Below, in pieces: positions 45,931 to 58,500 of a stretch of DNA of 64,000 nt. Made by a program: the position numbers and the translations under genes. Each line of letters opens with the position of its first letter. Within the stretch, counting starts at the first letter, position 1. The stretch is from Hypomyces perniciosus (taxonomy: Eukaryota > Ascomycota > Sordariomycetes > Hypocreales > Hypocreaceae). The notes beneath the pieces were generated by a model, which was not told the DNA's origin, ran no database searches, and saw nothing but the letters and a program-made list of their open reading frames with translations. The stretch spans positions 4,774,001-4,838,000 of the forward strand of contig SPDT01000005.1 in assembly GCA_008477525.1 (NCBI GenBank). The letters run 5' to 3'.

Positions 45931-48307
45931 AAAAGAGTTTTCCTTAGGTCTTTATTAATAGACTTTTCTAATAGTTACAGTATTTCCTTTAATACTATTA
46001 CAGTATTTATAGTAGGTTTTTATAGTGCTTATCCTAATACATATATTAGTACTTTTAGGATTTTAGCTATTAAAAGCTATTTTTAGGCTTTTACTAAAAA
46101 TACTATTACAGTTACAGTAATACTACTTTTATTACTATTTCTATATACTATATAATATATTCCCTATTTTAATAAGATATAGGTTTAATGCTAGCAGTAT
46201 AAATTAACCTATTAAAGCTCTTAATAGCTTTATTTGTTTAATTAAAGATAATAGCTCTCCTTAACAGTAAAAGGATCTATTTATTTAAGTGCAAAATATA
46301 GAATAAAAGCTTTAAGTATAGAAAGCTTTTACTAAAACAGTTAAAGTATAGCTAGAAGGTTTGAATAATACTATAACTTAGTTATTTAATACTTTAGCTA
46401 GCCTAGCTGCTATTATATTAAGGCTTTAATAATAAACTACTAGTCTAATATAAGTTAATCCTATAGCCCCTACTTTAATGCCAATATAAACTCTTACTCC
46501 TATTCCTATATTAATCCAAATTCTATTTTTATTTATTCTTTAACCTTAAACTACTATTTTTACTTTAAATAATAATTTTATTAAAAAGGCATTAAAAAAG
46601 GTCCATAGTATTCTAGAAAGCTATAAGCTAATAAATATTAATAATTTTAATTAATAGAAATAGTTTTTAAATATTATATTAAAGGCTATAGATTACTATA
46701 CTTTTATAGAAAATCTTATAGTTACTAATTCTTTATTTAATTTAAAATAAGCCCTATTACTTATATTAATTAAAGATAATTTAATAGCTATTCCTACTGC
46801 ATTTATTATTTAGATTTAAAGCTTAAAAAACGTATTTTTAATATTAAAGAGATAATATAGTTACTTTAATACTTTATAAAAAGATTCCCTTTATAGGGAA
46901 TTTTATTTATTAAATTATAGTAATTATAAAGGATTTTTAGTTAAATTTAATATTACTTTTAATAGTTTATTAGCTAAACTAGCTATTTTAAAGGTTAATA
47001 TTAATATACTAGATTAAATAAATTAATATTTAAATTCCCTAGAAAAGATTTATTTTTAATAGGCTAAAAAAGTTAAAGGAGCTATTAGATTTAGTAAAGC
47101 TATTAGGCAATTAACTAAAAGTTTTAATATTTAATTCTTTATAGTAGATATATTAAAAGAGATTAAGAATCTATCTTTAACTGCATATAAAGTTAATAAA
47201 GCTTTAAGCTTTTCTAAATCCCTTAAAGATTAAAAGCCAGCTTTTAATGCCAATAAAAGGAAAAGAAATTAAAAAAATCAAAAAAAATCAAAAGAATTAA
47301 AAGAATTAAAACTAAAAGTAAACTATAAAGGATACTGCTTCTACTAGTATATATTATCTAGCTATTAAAGAGTATAGTTTAAAAAAGCTATTAAAAAAAT
47401 CCTTTATTAAATCTATTAATAGTTTAAATAATAATCGAGATCTTTTATATACCTTAAACACTCAAAAAGGCAAAAAGGCTTTTAAGTTTTTTAAATCTTC
47501 TAAAAAACCTAAACCCTTTAAATTTCCTATTTAAAATAGTTTATTATATAATATTAAATCTATAATTTATATAATTAATTCTAAGAAATAGTTTATAGAC
47601 TATAGACTTAATAAAAGGGACCTAGGTATTATTTATATTAGCGGGGGCCCTGTTACCTTTAAAGGAATAAATATAATTATTTTTAATATCTTTAATAAAA
47701 ATAATAACTATAAAGAGATAAAATAACTAAATACCCTTCACTGCCTATAGCTAAATATAAACCTTATAAATAGCTTAAGGTATTATTAAGCTAAAGGATA
47801 TATATAATATAATACTTTTTTTATAAAAACTAAATAGTTAATACAGCTATTAAATCCTTTAAAATATAGTTTTTTCTTAATAATTAAAGGATATATTATA
47901 CTATATAGCTATATAAATAGCTATAAAGCTTATAGCTTTATATAAGTTTAAATCCCTGCTATTAATAAAGAAAAGGCTTAAGAATATATTACTATTTTCA
48001 AAGTAATAACTTTAAAAAAATAATTAACTAGATCTAGTCCTAGGCTTATAAAGAAAAATAATCCTAAAAGAAAAAATCTCTCTAAACTCCCTAAAACCCT
48101 AAACTAAGTAAAGGAAAAAGGGCCTTATATACCCCTATTGCTTAAAGAAATAAAGGGGAATAAGCTTATAAAAGATACCTTTATAAAGGCAAGGCCCTAT
48201 CTATTTAAAGAATCCTTTATTATTAAAAGTCTAGAAATTATTAAGCTATTTAAATTAAAAGGAGAGATTATTATTAATCTTAGCTATAAGCTATGAAAGC
48301 TAGCCTT

Positions 48308-50940
48308 TTTATAGTATAAACGACTAGGTTATATTAATTTAAGTCTATTAAAGAAAACTATTAAAATAACTACTAGAATTTTTAACTTTAATTTTATTAA
48401 AGAGACTAAATTTTATTGCCTAGTATATAATAAAGGAAAAACTATTAAAAGGCTTAACTTAAAGCTAATTCTTAATCTATTAGCCTCTCTAAATTATTTA
48501 AAAGCTAATACTTTATAATAAAGCCTTTATTAATCTTTTAATTATTAATAGAAAATCAAAATATAGGTAGCTATTCCTTTTAAAAGATTATAGTAGACCT
48601 ACCCTTTTAGCTATTATATAAAGCTTTATAAATAGCTTTAAAACCTAGTATAATAAGTATTTGAAAGAATTTTATTATAATAGTAAAAAAGAAATTAAGA
48701 ACTTTAAACCTAATTCTTTTTTAAAAAAAATTATATATTTTTATAGTAGCCTTTATATTTATAAATAAAATCGTTTAATAAAATACTTTATTAAAGTTTA
48801 ATTAAATAAGCTTTAAGCTACTATTATAGCAGTTAATTTACTACTATATCTTTAAAATTTTATTATTATAGCAGTTTTTAAATTAATTAACTATATAGCT
48901 ATTATTAATAAAAACTTTACCTTTTATTAAAAATTATATAAAGACCTAAACCTTAATAAAAATTATAAGCTTAATTTATAAAGATATAAGACTATTAGTA
49001 TTTATTATAATATTTTTACTTTTTAAGCATAAAGGGCTAAAGGCTATAAATTAACCTTTAAAACTAAATCTAGGAGACTATTAGCAGTTTTTAATAATAA
49101 TACCTAGCTTATTTATATTCTATTTAAATATATAGTTTTTACATTATTAATTTTAAAGCTATATAAGGATAAGATTTTTAAGCTTTAAATCTTAAAGCCT
49201 ACTATAGGTTAGGATAATAAGGAATTAGAGGGAGAAATAAAGTTAAATTTATTAAATTAAATAATTCCTAGCTTTTAGGATATTAATCCTTTATTTCCTA
49301 ACCCTATTTTAAAGGGAATACCTACTACTATTCCCTTTATTCCTATATTAATTATATAAGACTCTGCAGTTATAGAGGATCCTATAGATATAGATATATC
49401 TTACTTTCTCTATAATAGTATTAAAAAGCTAGCCTTTCTAGCTATTACTATATAAAACCCTTAAACGCTTAAGTAAATACTTTATAGTCTTGATAAAACT
49501 AAATAGCTAATAGCGATTTATAGCGATTTTAATTAGTTAATTTAATAATATACTTTTACTTTTATTAAATGTAATAGTATTCTTAAAGGCAGGAATCTTA
49601 TTACTAGTCGATTAATTTTAAAGACTAAAAAGACTAAAACAATAGAATAGTAAAATTTAAAGTTAAGTCAATTGATAAAGGCTTTTAATAACTAAAAGGA
49701 ATAGATTTTAATTAAATATTTGCTTTAATAGCTATTCCTTTTATTTAATAGCTTTTATTAACTTTAGCTATTATTTATAATTAGGACATTAAATAAATTG
49801 ACTTTATTAGTATATTCTTTACTAGGATATTTAAAGAAACTATTTTCCTTAACTTCTTTAAATAATTTAAAGACTATACCAGTTAAGTTTCCTTTAAAAT
49901 TAAATTTATTTTTAGAAAGCTAGGTTATAACCCTGATATAGATTAGGTTATTTAATTATAGAAAGCTTTTTATAGCTTAAAATAGTCCTTTAAAGAATAG
50001 CAATAGGCTTTATAAGCTTTAGGAAATAAACTAAAATATAATCCTTTAATTTCTAACTCTGCTATTCTCTATAATTTAAATAACTGTCTTTTTATTAAAC
50101 TAAATAAAAAAGCTATAGCTTAACTAAAGCTAGCTTTTAATAAAGTCTATACTATAGAAAATAAAGGCTTTGCCTTTTTCTTTTTAAAGGTTTAAATAAT
50201 TAAAGATAGAAAAAAAGGCCTTTTTTAGCTTTCCTAGAAATAGTATATTATTAAAGCTATAAAGTTTTTTAACTTTTAAAACTTTAAGCCTATTTAATTA
50301 CCCCTATAGCCCTTTATTTTAGCTAATAAAACTATACCTAAATTAAATAAAGCTAATATTAAGCTTTTTTAAGCTATTATTAATACTATTATCTATTTAA
50401 TAATTTATATTTAAATAAATACTAGCTTTTTAATTTAATAGCTAGCTAAACAATTTTAAAGCCTTTATATAAAGTATTTAAACGCAGCCTATAACCTATT
50501 ATAGTGTTTAAATAATACTTAAAATCTAGCTATTTAATATACTAGAAAATCTAATTCTATACCTATTAATTATTGCAATACTAATTTTACTAGGGATAAA
50601 GAATTAAGTAAATTAACCTATAACTATATTATAATAGTTACTAATAGGCTAATTAGCTAAAAATTAAAAAGGAGCTTAATTATCTATTTTTCTATATTAA
50701 AAGTAAAGTTTATAGCTTTTATAAATACTATTGAACAGATTTAATAGTTTATTAGCCTATATAAAGAGGTAAATTAACCAATTAAATAGTTAATCTCTTT
50801 ATTTAACGATAATAAAAGTACTATGTCTACTTTAAATAACCTTACCTTTTATAATTAAATAAAATACACTCTGTTATAGTTTAATTATATTAAAGAATAG
50901 GTTAAAAATAATATTATTATAGTTAACTATCTGGAAACCA
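48308..50940 (+). pseudogene. Copia E pol relic (GAG-pre-integrase, RT, RNase H)
   Basis: One frame can be followed for long stretches through stop codons that fit Gln or Trp. Landmarks: YKRLGYINL at 48313-48341, FYSLK*SFKE at about 49968-50000, CLFIKLNKKAIA*LKLAFNK at 50085-50147, KDRKKGLF*LS at about 50200-50235, then RNase H NYCNTNFTRDKE near 50570 and LFNDNKSTMSTLNN near 50800-50840. The order GAG-pre-IN before RT is diagnostic of Ty1/copia. Integrase lies between but was not resolved. Confidence 0.65.
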
Positions 50941-51127
50941 GTAAAATAATTACTAATAGGCTTACTAAGCCTCTTTTAAGTTTAAAGTTAAAGAACTTTA
51001 TAAGTGTCTTTAATTTTAAGTTTTTATTTAAAGTATATACTTAAGGTTCTTACCCTTTTTATAGCTATTAGCTATTTTATAGCTATTAACTATTTTTATT
51101 ATTTTTATTTTTAACTATATTAACTAT

Positions 51128-51390
51128 TGTTGGGTTGAGTAGGCCGGGGCCCTACCGCTTATTAGCGCTAGGGAGCTCTTATCTGCTTACAAAGCAGATA
51201 CGAGCTGACATACACATCGCGTAAGCGATGTGTCAGACGGTGCAGACGCTTACAGCGCTGCACACAGCTTCTTCTTTGTGTTAGCTATGTGTATATATAG
51301 CGAGGCTACTACGGCATATTCTCTTTCATAGAATCAAGCTTCGTTTCCCATCTCTCTATACTCCACATAGCTGTGCCGCGCTCCGCCACA
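51128..51390 (+). repeat. Solo LTR of copia family C, little mutated
   Basis: 263 bp, TGTTGGGTTGAG...CTCCGCCACA, target duplication ACTAT (51123-51127, 51391-51395). It is GC-rich and almost free of RIP changes although it lies in RIP-degraded copia E. It is the best available version of LTR C and shows three hairpins in a row (51173-51263). Confidence 0.9.
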
Positions 51391-51487
51391 ACTATCTTTT
51401 TTATTTTTTATATTTTAATTACTTTCTTATATTTAAATCTTATATTTACTTTAAAGTTATATAGGATAATATTTATTTTAAAGGGAG

Positions 51488-52069
51488 TGTTAAAAAAGGA
51501 AGGCTAAAAAGTAAAGATTTTAATGTATTTAGGTAACCTTCCTATTCTAGCTAGACCTGGAATTAAGCTTAACGCTAACAATAAGTTTTTAAAGCAACTT
51601 TAGTATAAGTTAGGAAATTTCTGTTATCTTTAATAATAATAATTAAGCTAGGACCAGCTACCCCGCCTACCTTAAACTTAATATAATAGGCATAATGCCT
51701 ATTGTGAAAAATCTAATTAAAATGGTTTCCTGTTTATATAGCTGTAAGTTAATTTGGCTGATTTCCTATATAAATAAATTTTATAGAAAATAGGAATATA
51801 GCTATAAACCTAATTCTGCCGCTATATACCTATTATTAAGTCAAAGGACTATTATAGAAGATAAAGCATTATTCTACAATTACTTCTATAAATAGCCGTA
51901 TATATACTAAATATTCTATAGCTTTTTAGCTATTAAGTTAGTTACAATTCAATTGTTTATTTATTATTAACCTAACTAGACTCTTAGTCGTTTCCTTATT
52001 GCTGCGTTATATGCAGTTTCCTAGAAGCTATATATAAATAAGGTTCAGTATAACCTTGTTATTTTAACA
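51488..52069 (+). repeat. 3' LTR of copia E
   Basis: 582 bp, TGTTAAAA...TTTTAACA, directly after the purine tract. Confidence 0.85.
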
Positions 52070-52074
52070 ATATT

Positions 52075-52883
52075 AAATGCGCTTTTAAATATATACTGCT
52101 ATAGCCCTTAAAGCGCATTAAATAGGAATCCCTTTAGCTAGCGCTAAGGAAGACTTATAGGTTTTTATTAGGCTAGACCTAGGATTAGTAGTATAATAAT
52201 ATAAAGCGTATTATATTTCTATAATAATTACAGGCATTATTAATAAAAGATTTAAAGTAGTCTTTTAGATATTATTAATAAAGACAGGATAATTAATAAC
52301 TTTAGTTAGCTAAATGATTAAATAATAACTCTTTAATAAAGAGAATAAAGTTAATACCTATTTCAGCGCTATAAAAGTTAAAGCGGCTTAATAATAGTTT
52401 ATATATATACTTTTAAGTTACTTAAACAAAATTATAAACTCCTTTAATAATATAAAAGTAAATTTCGTTAAAGCTATTAAACTAAAGGTAAAAATATAAA
52501 CTAGCTAAAATTTAATTAATATTTAGTTTTTAAAATAATTATATAAAGATTAATAAAAGAAAATAATACTGCTTTTTTTCTTTAAATTATTTAATAAAAG
52601 ATTTAATTTCTTTAATGTTAGCGAAATAATAAGATTAATATAAAAGATTAACCTTTTAATATAATATAAAAACTGCTAAAACTTTTACTTTTAATAAATA
52701 TATAAAAGGAAACTTAAATACTGCTTTTATAGTGGCTTTAAGTATAAAATATAGGTTTATATATTAAACATTTCATATATTAACTGTTTAGGACTATATA
52801 AGGCTATATATTAATAGTATTTAACTAAGCTTTTCTGCAGCTATAGAAAGTTAATATACCTTTTAAATGTAAAACTATTTTAT
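52075..52883. other. Degenerate DNA, probably 3' internal part of element H2
   Basis: AT-rich continuation of 44691-45337 after copia E. No open frame or recognised motif. It ends at a polypurine tract. Confidence 0.4.
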
Positions 52884-53454
52884 TAAGGGGGAATTAGCAC
52901 TCCAAAATATATATACACCTATATACAATAACTGGCATTAAGCGCAGGAACTGCACCCTTAATAGAACTATAAAGTGGCGATTAAGTAATATAAGGATTA
53001 AAAGATACTGCAGATTATTTAATTATAATACTAGCAGCTTAAAGCAATTAATAGTTACTTTTATATACCTCAGTAACTATATTCTTATATATAGGGTTAT
53101 ATATTAAAAGGGGATAAAGGTTACTTTTTATTAAATTAGGTTTATTTATATATCTTTCTACTTCTATACTTTCTTAATCTAATAGCTGCTTAAATAAACA
53201 GCTAACCTTTTTTAAGTAAGCTAAAAGGAAAAATACAAATATATTAAATATATTAATTACCTTTAATAAAACCCTCCTTATAAGTATTCGCGAATAAAAA
53301 TATTAAATCTTAATAAAATACTTTTCTTATTAAATGCTTTTAATACTAATATAATAATATTTAAAGAAAATATAAATAATATAAGAAAATAGCGGAAAAA
53401 GTATTATTAAAAGAAGAAGGGAAAGAAAATTAAAAGTAAAACTACTGCTATTTA
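52884..53454 (+). repeat. 3' LTR of family H (H2), RIP-degraded, with polypurine tract
   Basis: Polypurine tract TAAGGGGGAAT at 52884-52894, LTR start TAGCACTCC at 52895. About 350 bases align with the reverse complement of H1 (14900 down to about 14550), with CA-dinucleotide tract and hairpin both decayed. Beyond about 53300 the match fades and E3 interrupts at 53455, so its end is not located. Confidence 0.55.
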
Positions 53455-54034
53455 TATTAAAATAACAAGGTTATACTGAACCTCATTTAAGTGCAGCTTC
53501 TAGGAAGGTGCACCCAACGCAGCAATAAGGAAACGACTAAGAGTCTAGTTAGGTTAACAATGGATAAACAATTGAATTGTAACTAAACTAATAGCTAGAA
53601 AGCTATAGAATATCTAGTAATGTGCGGCTGGTGTAGAAGTGATTGTATGAACAATAGCTTTGTCTTCTACAATAGTCCTCCGACTTAATAATAGGTGTGC
53701 GGTAGCAGAATTGGGTTCGTGGCCGCATTCCTATTTTCCGCAAAATTCATTTGTATGTAAAATCGGTCAAATCGACTTACGGCCATACAAACGGGAAACC
53801 ATTTTGGTCAGATTTTTCACAATGGCTATTGTGGCCATTATATTGAGTCTAGGGTAGGCGGGGTAGCTGGTCCTAGCTCAATTGTTATCGTTGAAGATAA
53901 CAGAAATTTCCTGACTTACACTAAAGTTCCTCCGGAACTCGGTCCTAGCGTCGGGCCTAATTCCGGGTCTAGCCAGAATAGGAGGGTTACCCAATTACAC
54001 AGAAATCCTTGCATTTTAGCCCTCCTTTTTAACA
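53455..54034 (-). repeat. Solo LTR of copia family E (E3)
   Basis: 580 bp, TATTAAAA...TTTTTAACA, perfect target duplication ATTTA (53450-53454, 54035-54039). Lightly mutated. Contains a perfect 6-bp stem at 53884-53901 (GTTATC, 6-nt loop, GATAAC). Confidence 0.88.
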
Positions 54035-54039
54035 ATTTA

Positions 54040-54427
54040 TATTATTAATTCCTCTTTATTTAATCTATATTAAATTATTCCCTTTTTATTAAAATTATTA
54101 TAATTATATAATCCCTTTTTATTAATCTCTTTATCGCTAGGCATTTTAAACTATTATTTATTTATTTTATATTAATTATGTTATTATTTATATAAATATA
54201 TAGACTTATTCTTAGATATTATTTTTAGCCAATTTATTTATTAGCTTAAATAAAGTTACACTATAGTATATATTTAAGGCTATAATTTATTAGACCTAGA
54301 AATATTAAAGTATAGTTTTCTTTATTACTGCTATAAAGGCTATTATTATAGTTTACTTTTTTTTATTTAGTTTTAAAAAGCTTTTTTATTATCTTTAATT
54401 ACTTGTTAATTAAGTTTAATAGTAACT
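54040..54427. other. AT-rich degenerate DNA, nothing identified
   Basis: Continuation of the sequence hit by E3 up to the C2 boundary. No frame, LTR end or motif seen. Confidence 0.5.
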
Positions 54428-54705
54428 TGTAGCGGAGCGCGGTATAGCTATATAGAGTATAGAGAGATAGGAAATAAAGCTTGATTCTATAAAAGAAAAT
54501 ATACTATAATAGCCTCGCTATATATATATATAGCCAATACAAAAAAGAAGCTGTATATAGGCACTTTATAAGCGCCTGTATAGTCTAATATATCGCTTAT
54601 ATAATATATATATTAGCTTATATCTATTAATAAAGCAAATAAAAGCTCTTTAGCGCTAGACTTAGCGCTAACAAGCAGTAAAGCCCTAGCCTATTTAACT
54701 TAATA
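54428..54705 (-). repeat. 3' LTR of copia C2
   Basis: 278 bp, starting TGTAGCGGAGCGCGG on the plus strand (end of the LTR). Slightly longer than the 263-bp norm. Confidence 0.78.
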
Positions 54706-55189
54706 TACCCCCCAGTTAATAAGGCTATTCCTAATACTTTATTAACTGCTACTCTAGCCTATTTATAGTATTATAATTAACTAGCTATACTCTTAAAGCC
54801 TCTTTTATTTAATTAAAAGCTCTTTATTATAAATATATATCGATATTTTATTATAAAAGTAAAAGGACTATAAGTGCTATAGTTATTATTATTTTATAAT
54901 AATAGGAAATTAAATAATAAAGCTTTTAAATAAGTAAATTAGTCTTAAACAGTTAAAATAAATATATTAGCTACCCTTTAGCCTTATTCTTTACTTTTTT
55001 TTTTTAATTATTAATATTATTATTATTAATATTAATAATAATAGTAGTATAGCTTTTACTATAAATATTATACTTTTAATTAATTCTTTTTATATTATAT
55101 ATTTATTAACTAATAGTAAAATTGCAGAAAAAAAATACTTTATTAATAAAGTATAGTTATAGTTGCCCTTTAAAAATGGCTTGTCTTAG

Positions 55190-55530
55190 CATTAATTGCT
55201 TAGCTGGCTAACAGCTATACTTATTACTACTCCTGCTCCTGCACTAGCTCCTGCTCTAGTTCCTGCTCCTGCGCCAGCTAGTTTAGCCTAGTTAAAAGAT
55301 AATATAGCTTTTACTGCTTTTAATGCGCGCTATACTACTGCTATTATAGCTGCTTATAAAATATATTTTACTGTTAAAGCAGTTACTGCTTTTACTTTAG
55401 CCTTTGCCTTTATTATTGCTACTGCTGCTCTAGTAGCTGCTTTTATAGTTACTTTTACTATAGCTGCTTTTAAAGTTACCTTTACCTTTACCTCTATTAC
55501 TGCCACTGCTTTTACTACTATATTATTATC
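55190..55530 (-). repeat. Simple-sequence tail of copia C2
   Basis: CTGCT, TACTGC and CTCCTGC-type words, the reverse complement of the purine-rich tail of C1 (30681-30926, 36942-37070). Confidence 0.6.
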
Positions 55531-58500
55531 CCTTTTTTATAAAGGTTATGTAAAGTTAATAATCGCTAATAAAAAAGATTTCTTTTAATATATTTCTATT
55601 ACTTACTTTTAATAGTATATTATATACTTTAATAATAATCATTAATATACCCTTTAATAAACTTTTTTTTAATTTACTTATATTACTTTATTTTATTATA
55701 TATTTTATAATTATTTAATATTTATATTACTTATATATTAGCTTTTTTAAACTATAAATAAAAAGGATAATTAAATAAATATACTCTTTTTTCTTTATAT
55801 ATTTATAAACTTATATAATTAAATAGTAATTTAATATAAAAAAGTATTATACCTTTAATTTAATTTATTAAAAAAGGAACATTTAATTTATGTTAAAAAG
55901 GCTGCTGCTTTAAATAATAGTAATAATAATAATAATACTTTTTATATATAAATGTATAAAGGCTAAAAAGCTTTTAAAGAATAGTTATTATAGTAATAGA
56001 ATATACCCTTTATACAATATATAGCCTATTACTTAAAATTAACTAGTTTTTTATATTTTTATATATTTTATTCTAGTAATTATATATTTATTAAGTTTAA
56101 TAGTGCTTTAAAGTATTTAAAGTATTATTATAGTAAAGCTTTAATAAATTTATTAATAGGTATAAAGTTAATAAAAAAATAAAAAACTATAAATAATCTT
56201 TTTTAATATTCTTATTAAAGTTATATAATTTATATATTAATATAATATAAGTAAATATTAATTTATATACTTTCTTTAATTATAAAGTATATAATTAATT
56301 AATTATTATAATCAATATTTTAATTAATACTAAATTTAAATTTTATCTTTTAAAAAGACAATAGAAACCTATAGCCTCTTTTACTATTTTAATAAAAGTA
56401 AACAGTTTAGCTTTTATTATAAATATACTAATAGTACTTTAATATATTATATTTTACAGGATAAAGCTTAAAAAGCGTATAATATAATACCTTTAAAATA
56501 ATCTTTAAATATTTATATTATTAATAAAAAAGTATTGCTTAAAGTAGTTAAAACCTATATTTCTCTTTAGCCTTTATATTAAAAAGCTAAAAAATATTAT
56601 ATATATAAATAATAAATTAATTAATTAATTGCTTTAAAGTACTTTTTATTAAAGTTAATTAAAACTATAATAAAAGTAAAGCGCTATAAGCTATATTAGG
56701 CTTTATTATAATAGCTATATAAAGTATTAATTGTATTTTCTTTTAATATATTTTAATAATTACTTTTAAAGTTTGTAATAGATTTTTTTAAAGCTTTATA
56801 ATAAATATTAAAATTATAAAAAACTATATTCTTTTATTAAACTTAAGTTATTTTACAATTTCTTTAAAATAAATTTTATAAAAAAAGTATATTTTATACT
56901 TTATATAATTTTAAGTAATTTTAATCTTTAAAAATTATTATATATCTCTTTTACTATAAAGCTTATATTTTACTTTTAAAGTATTTAATAATTTAATATA
57001 TAAAAGTTTATTATTATAATAATATATAATTAAAATATTATTTATATAAAATATAGTAAAGATTTTCTAAACTTTATTATAAAAGAGATAGAGCTTTTTA
57101 AAGCTTAAAATTAACTTTTATTACTTTAAAGTTAAAAATAGTTTATTAAACTATAGTTTTAGTAAATCTTTTAAGCGATATAAAGCTTTCGCGAGCTTTA
57201 AATAGATATTTAGCTACTTAAAACCTTTAAAGAGTTTATATATAATTAGTTTTAAATTTTCATCCTTTAAAGTATTAAAAAAGCATTTTTAATATTATAT
57301 TACTTTAATTTTCAAATTAAATTCTACTATAAAAATAATAAATATATAAAAAGAATATACTGTTAATATGGCTATATATATACTTTTTATAATAAAGCGC
57401 TTTTATGAATCTTTATAAACTATAAAGTAAGCTTTATAGTATTTTAAATTTCTATTTTAATTAAATCTATAAATAAAAACTTAATATATTAATAATAACT
57501 TTATTATTGCCTTTAAGTATAATATTTTTTACTAGGTTACTTTTATATATAAAGAGTTTATTTTATTATATATAGTTTACTTAAATTTATTTGTAAATAA
57601 ATATTTTATAAATTCTTTTTAATTTTTTAGTAGTTATATTAAACCTTTTTAATAAATAAATAATTTATTAAAAGCTATATTTTGTTAAAAAAGAAATCTA
57701 TAATCTATTACTATATTAAAAATAATAAATACTATTTCTGCGCTTTTTAATTTATTATTTATTAACTTTTATTAATTAAATAGTAATTAATATAATATTA
57801 AATTAAAAAGCTTGGTAATTATTAAATATATATTAAGTATATTATTTTTAAATATAATATTTAAAGTATATATTTTAATTTTATATATTAAAAATATTTA
57901 TTAGCTTTTTTTATAAATTATTTCCTTTAAAGTCTTAAACTTTTATAAATATTAACTATTACTTTACTATTTAAAGGATTATTAGCTAATATTTCTGTAA
58001 AGGTTTATTCTTTTTTTATAAAAGTAAATTAATCTTTTATATATTAATCCGCTTTTAACTTTAATAGATTATTTCTTTTTTTAAATTATATACTTTTAAT
58101 ATATAAAGTTATTCTTTTATTATATCCCTTTTTATAAAAAAGTAAATTATTTATAAAAGTATTGCCTAAAGTTTTTATTAATATATTAATATTATCTATA
58201 AAAATTAATTATTTTAAAGTAACTTTTTATATTTAAAGACTAAAAGGTTCTTTTAAATATAATAATAGTTTATTTAAAGCGCTTATTAAATTATCTTTAA
58301 TACTTTATACTTTTATTATTTTTAAAAGTATACCTTTTTTTTATATTATTTATAAAGGTATTTTTTATTATAAGAATATATATTAAAAAGAGTTTAAATT
58401 CTAGTGTATTTTCTTTAACTTCATTAAATAGTTTATTTAATTCAATTATAAATAGTTTATTTATAATCTTTTTATTATTATTAAAAAAGCTAGTTTTATT

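Larger units (their letters stand above)
45338..52069 (+). mobile_element. Ty1/copia retrotransposon E, RIP-degraded, full length
   Basis: 6732 bp, with 5' LTR 45338-45918 and 3' LTR 51488-52069 and a perfect target duplication ATATT (45333-45337, 52070-52074). Primer site GGTTATAAGCCT (45919-45930) is two transitions from the initiator tRNA-Met complement. Purine tract AAAGGGAG precedes the 3' LTR. Copia order is readable: GAG-pre-integrase at 48308-48360 (YKRLGYINLSLLKK, from WHxRLGH), RT with GIDFN and FYSLK*S (from LYGLKQS, 49965-50000), and RNase H 50400-50900 (NYCNTNFTRDKE, from YxDADxxxxK). A C-family solo LTR sits at 51128-51390. The RT catalytic YVDD box is missing (see findings). 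Confidence 0.88.
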
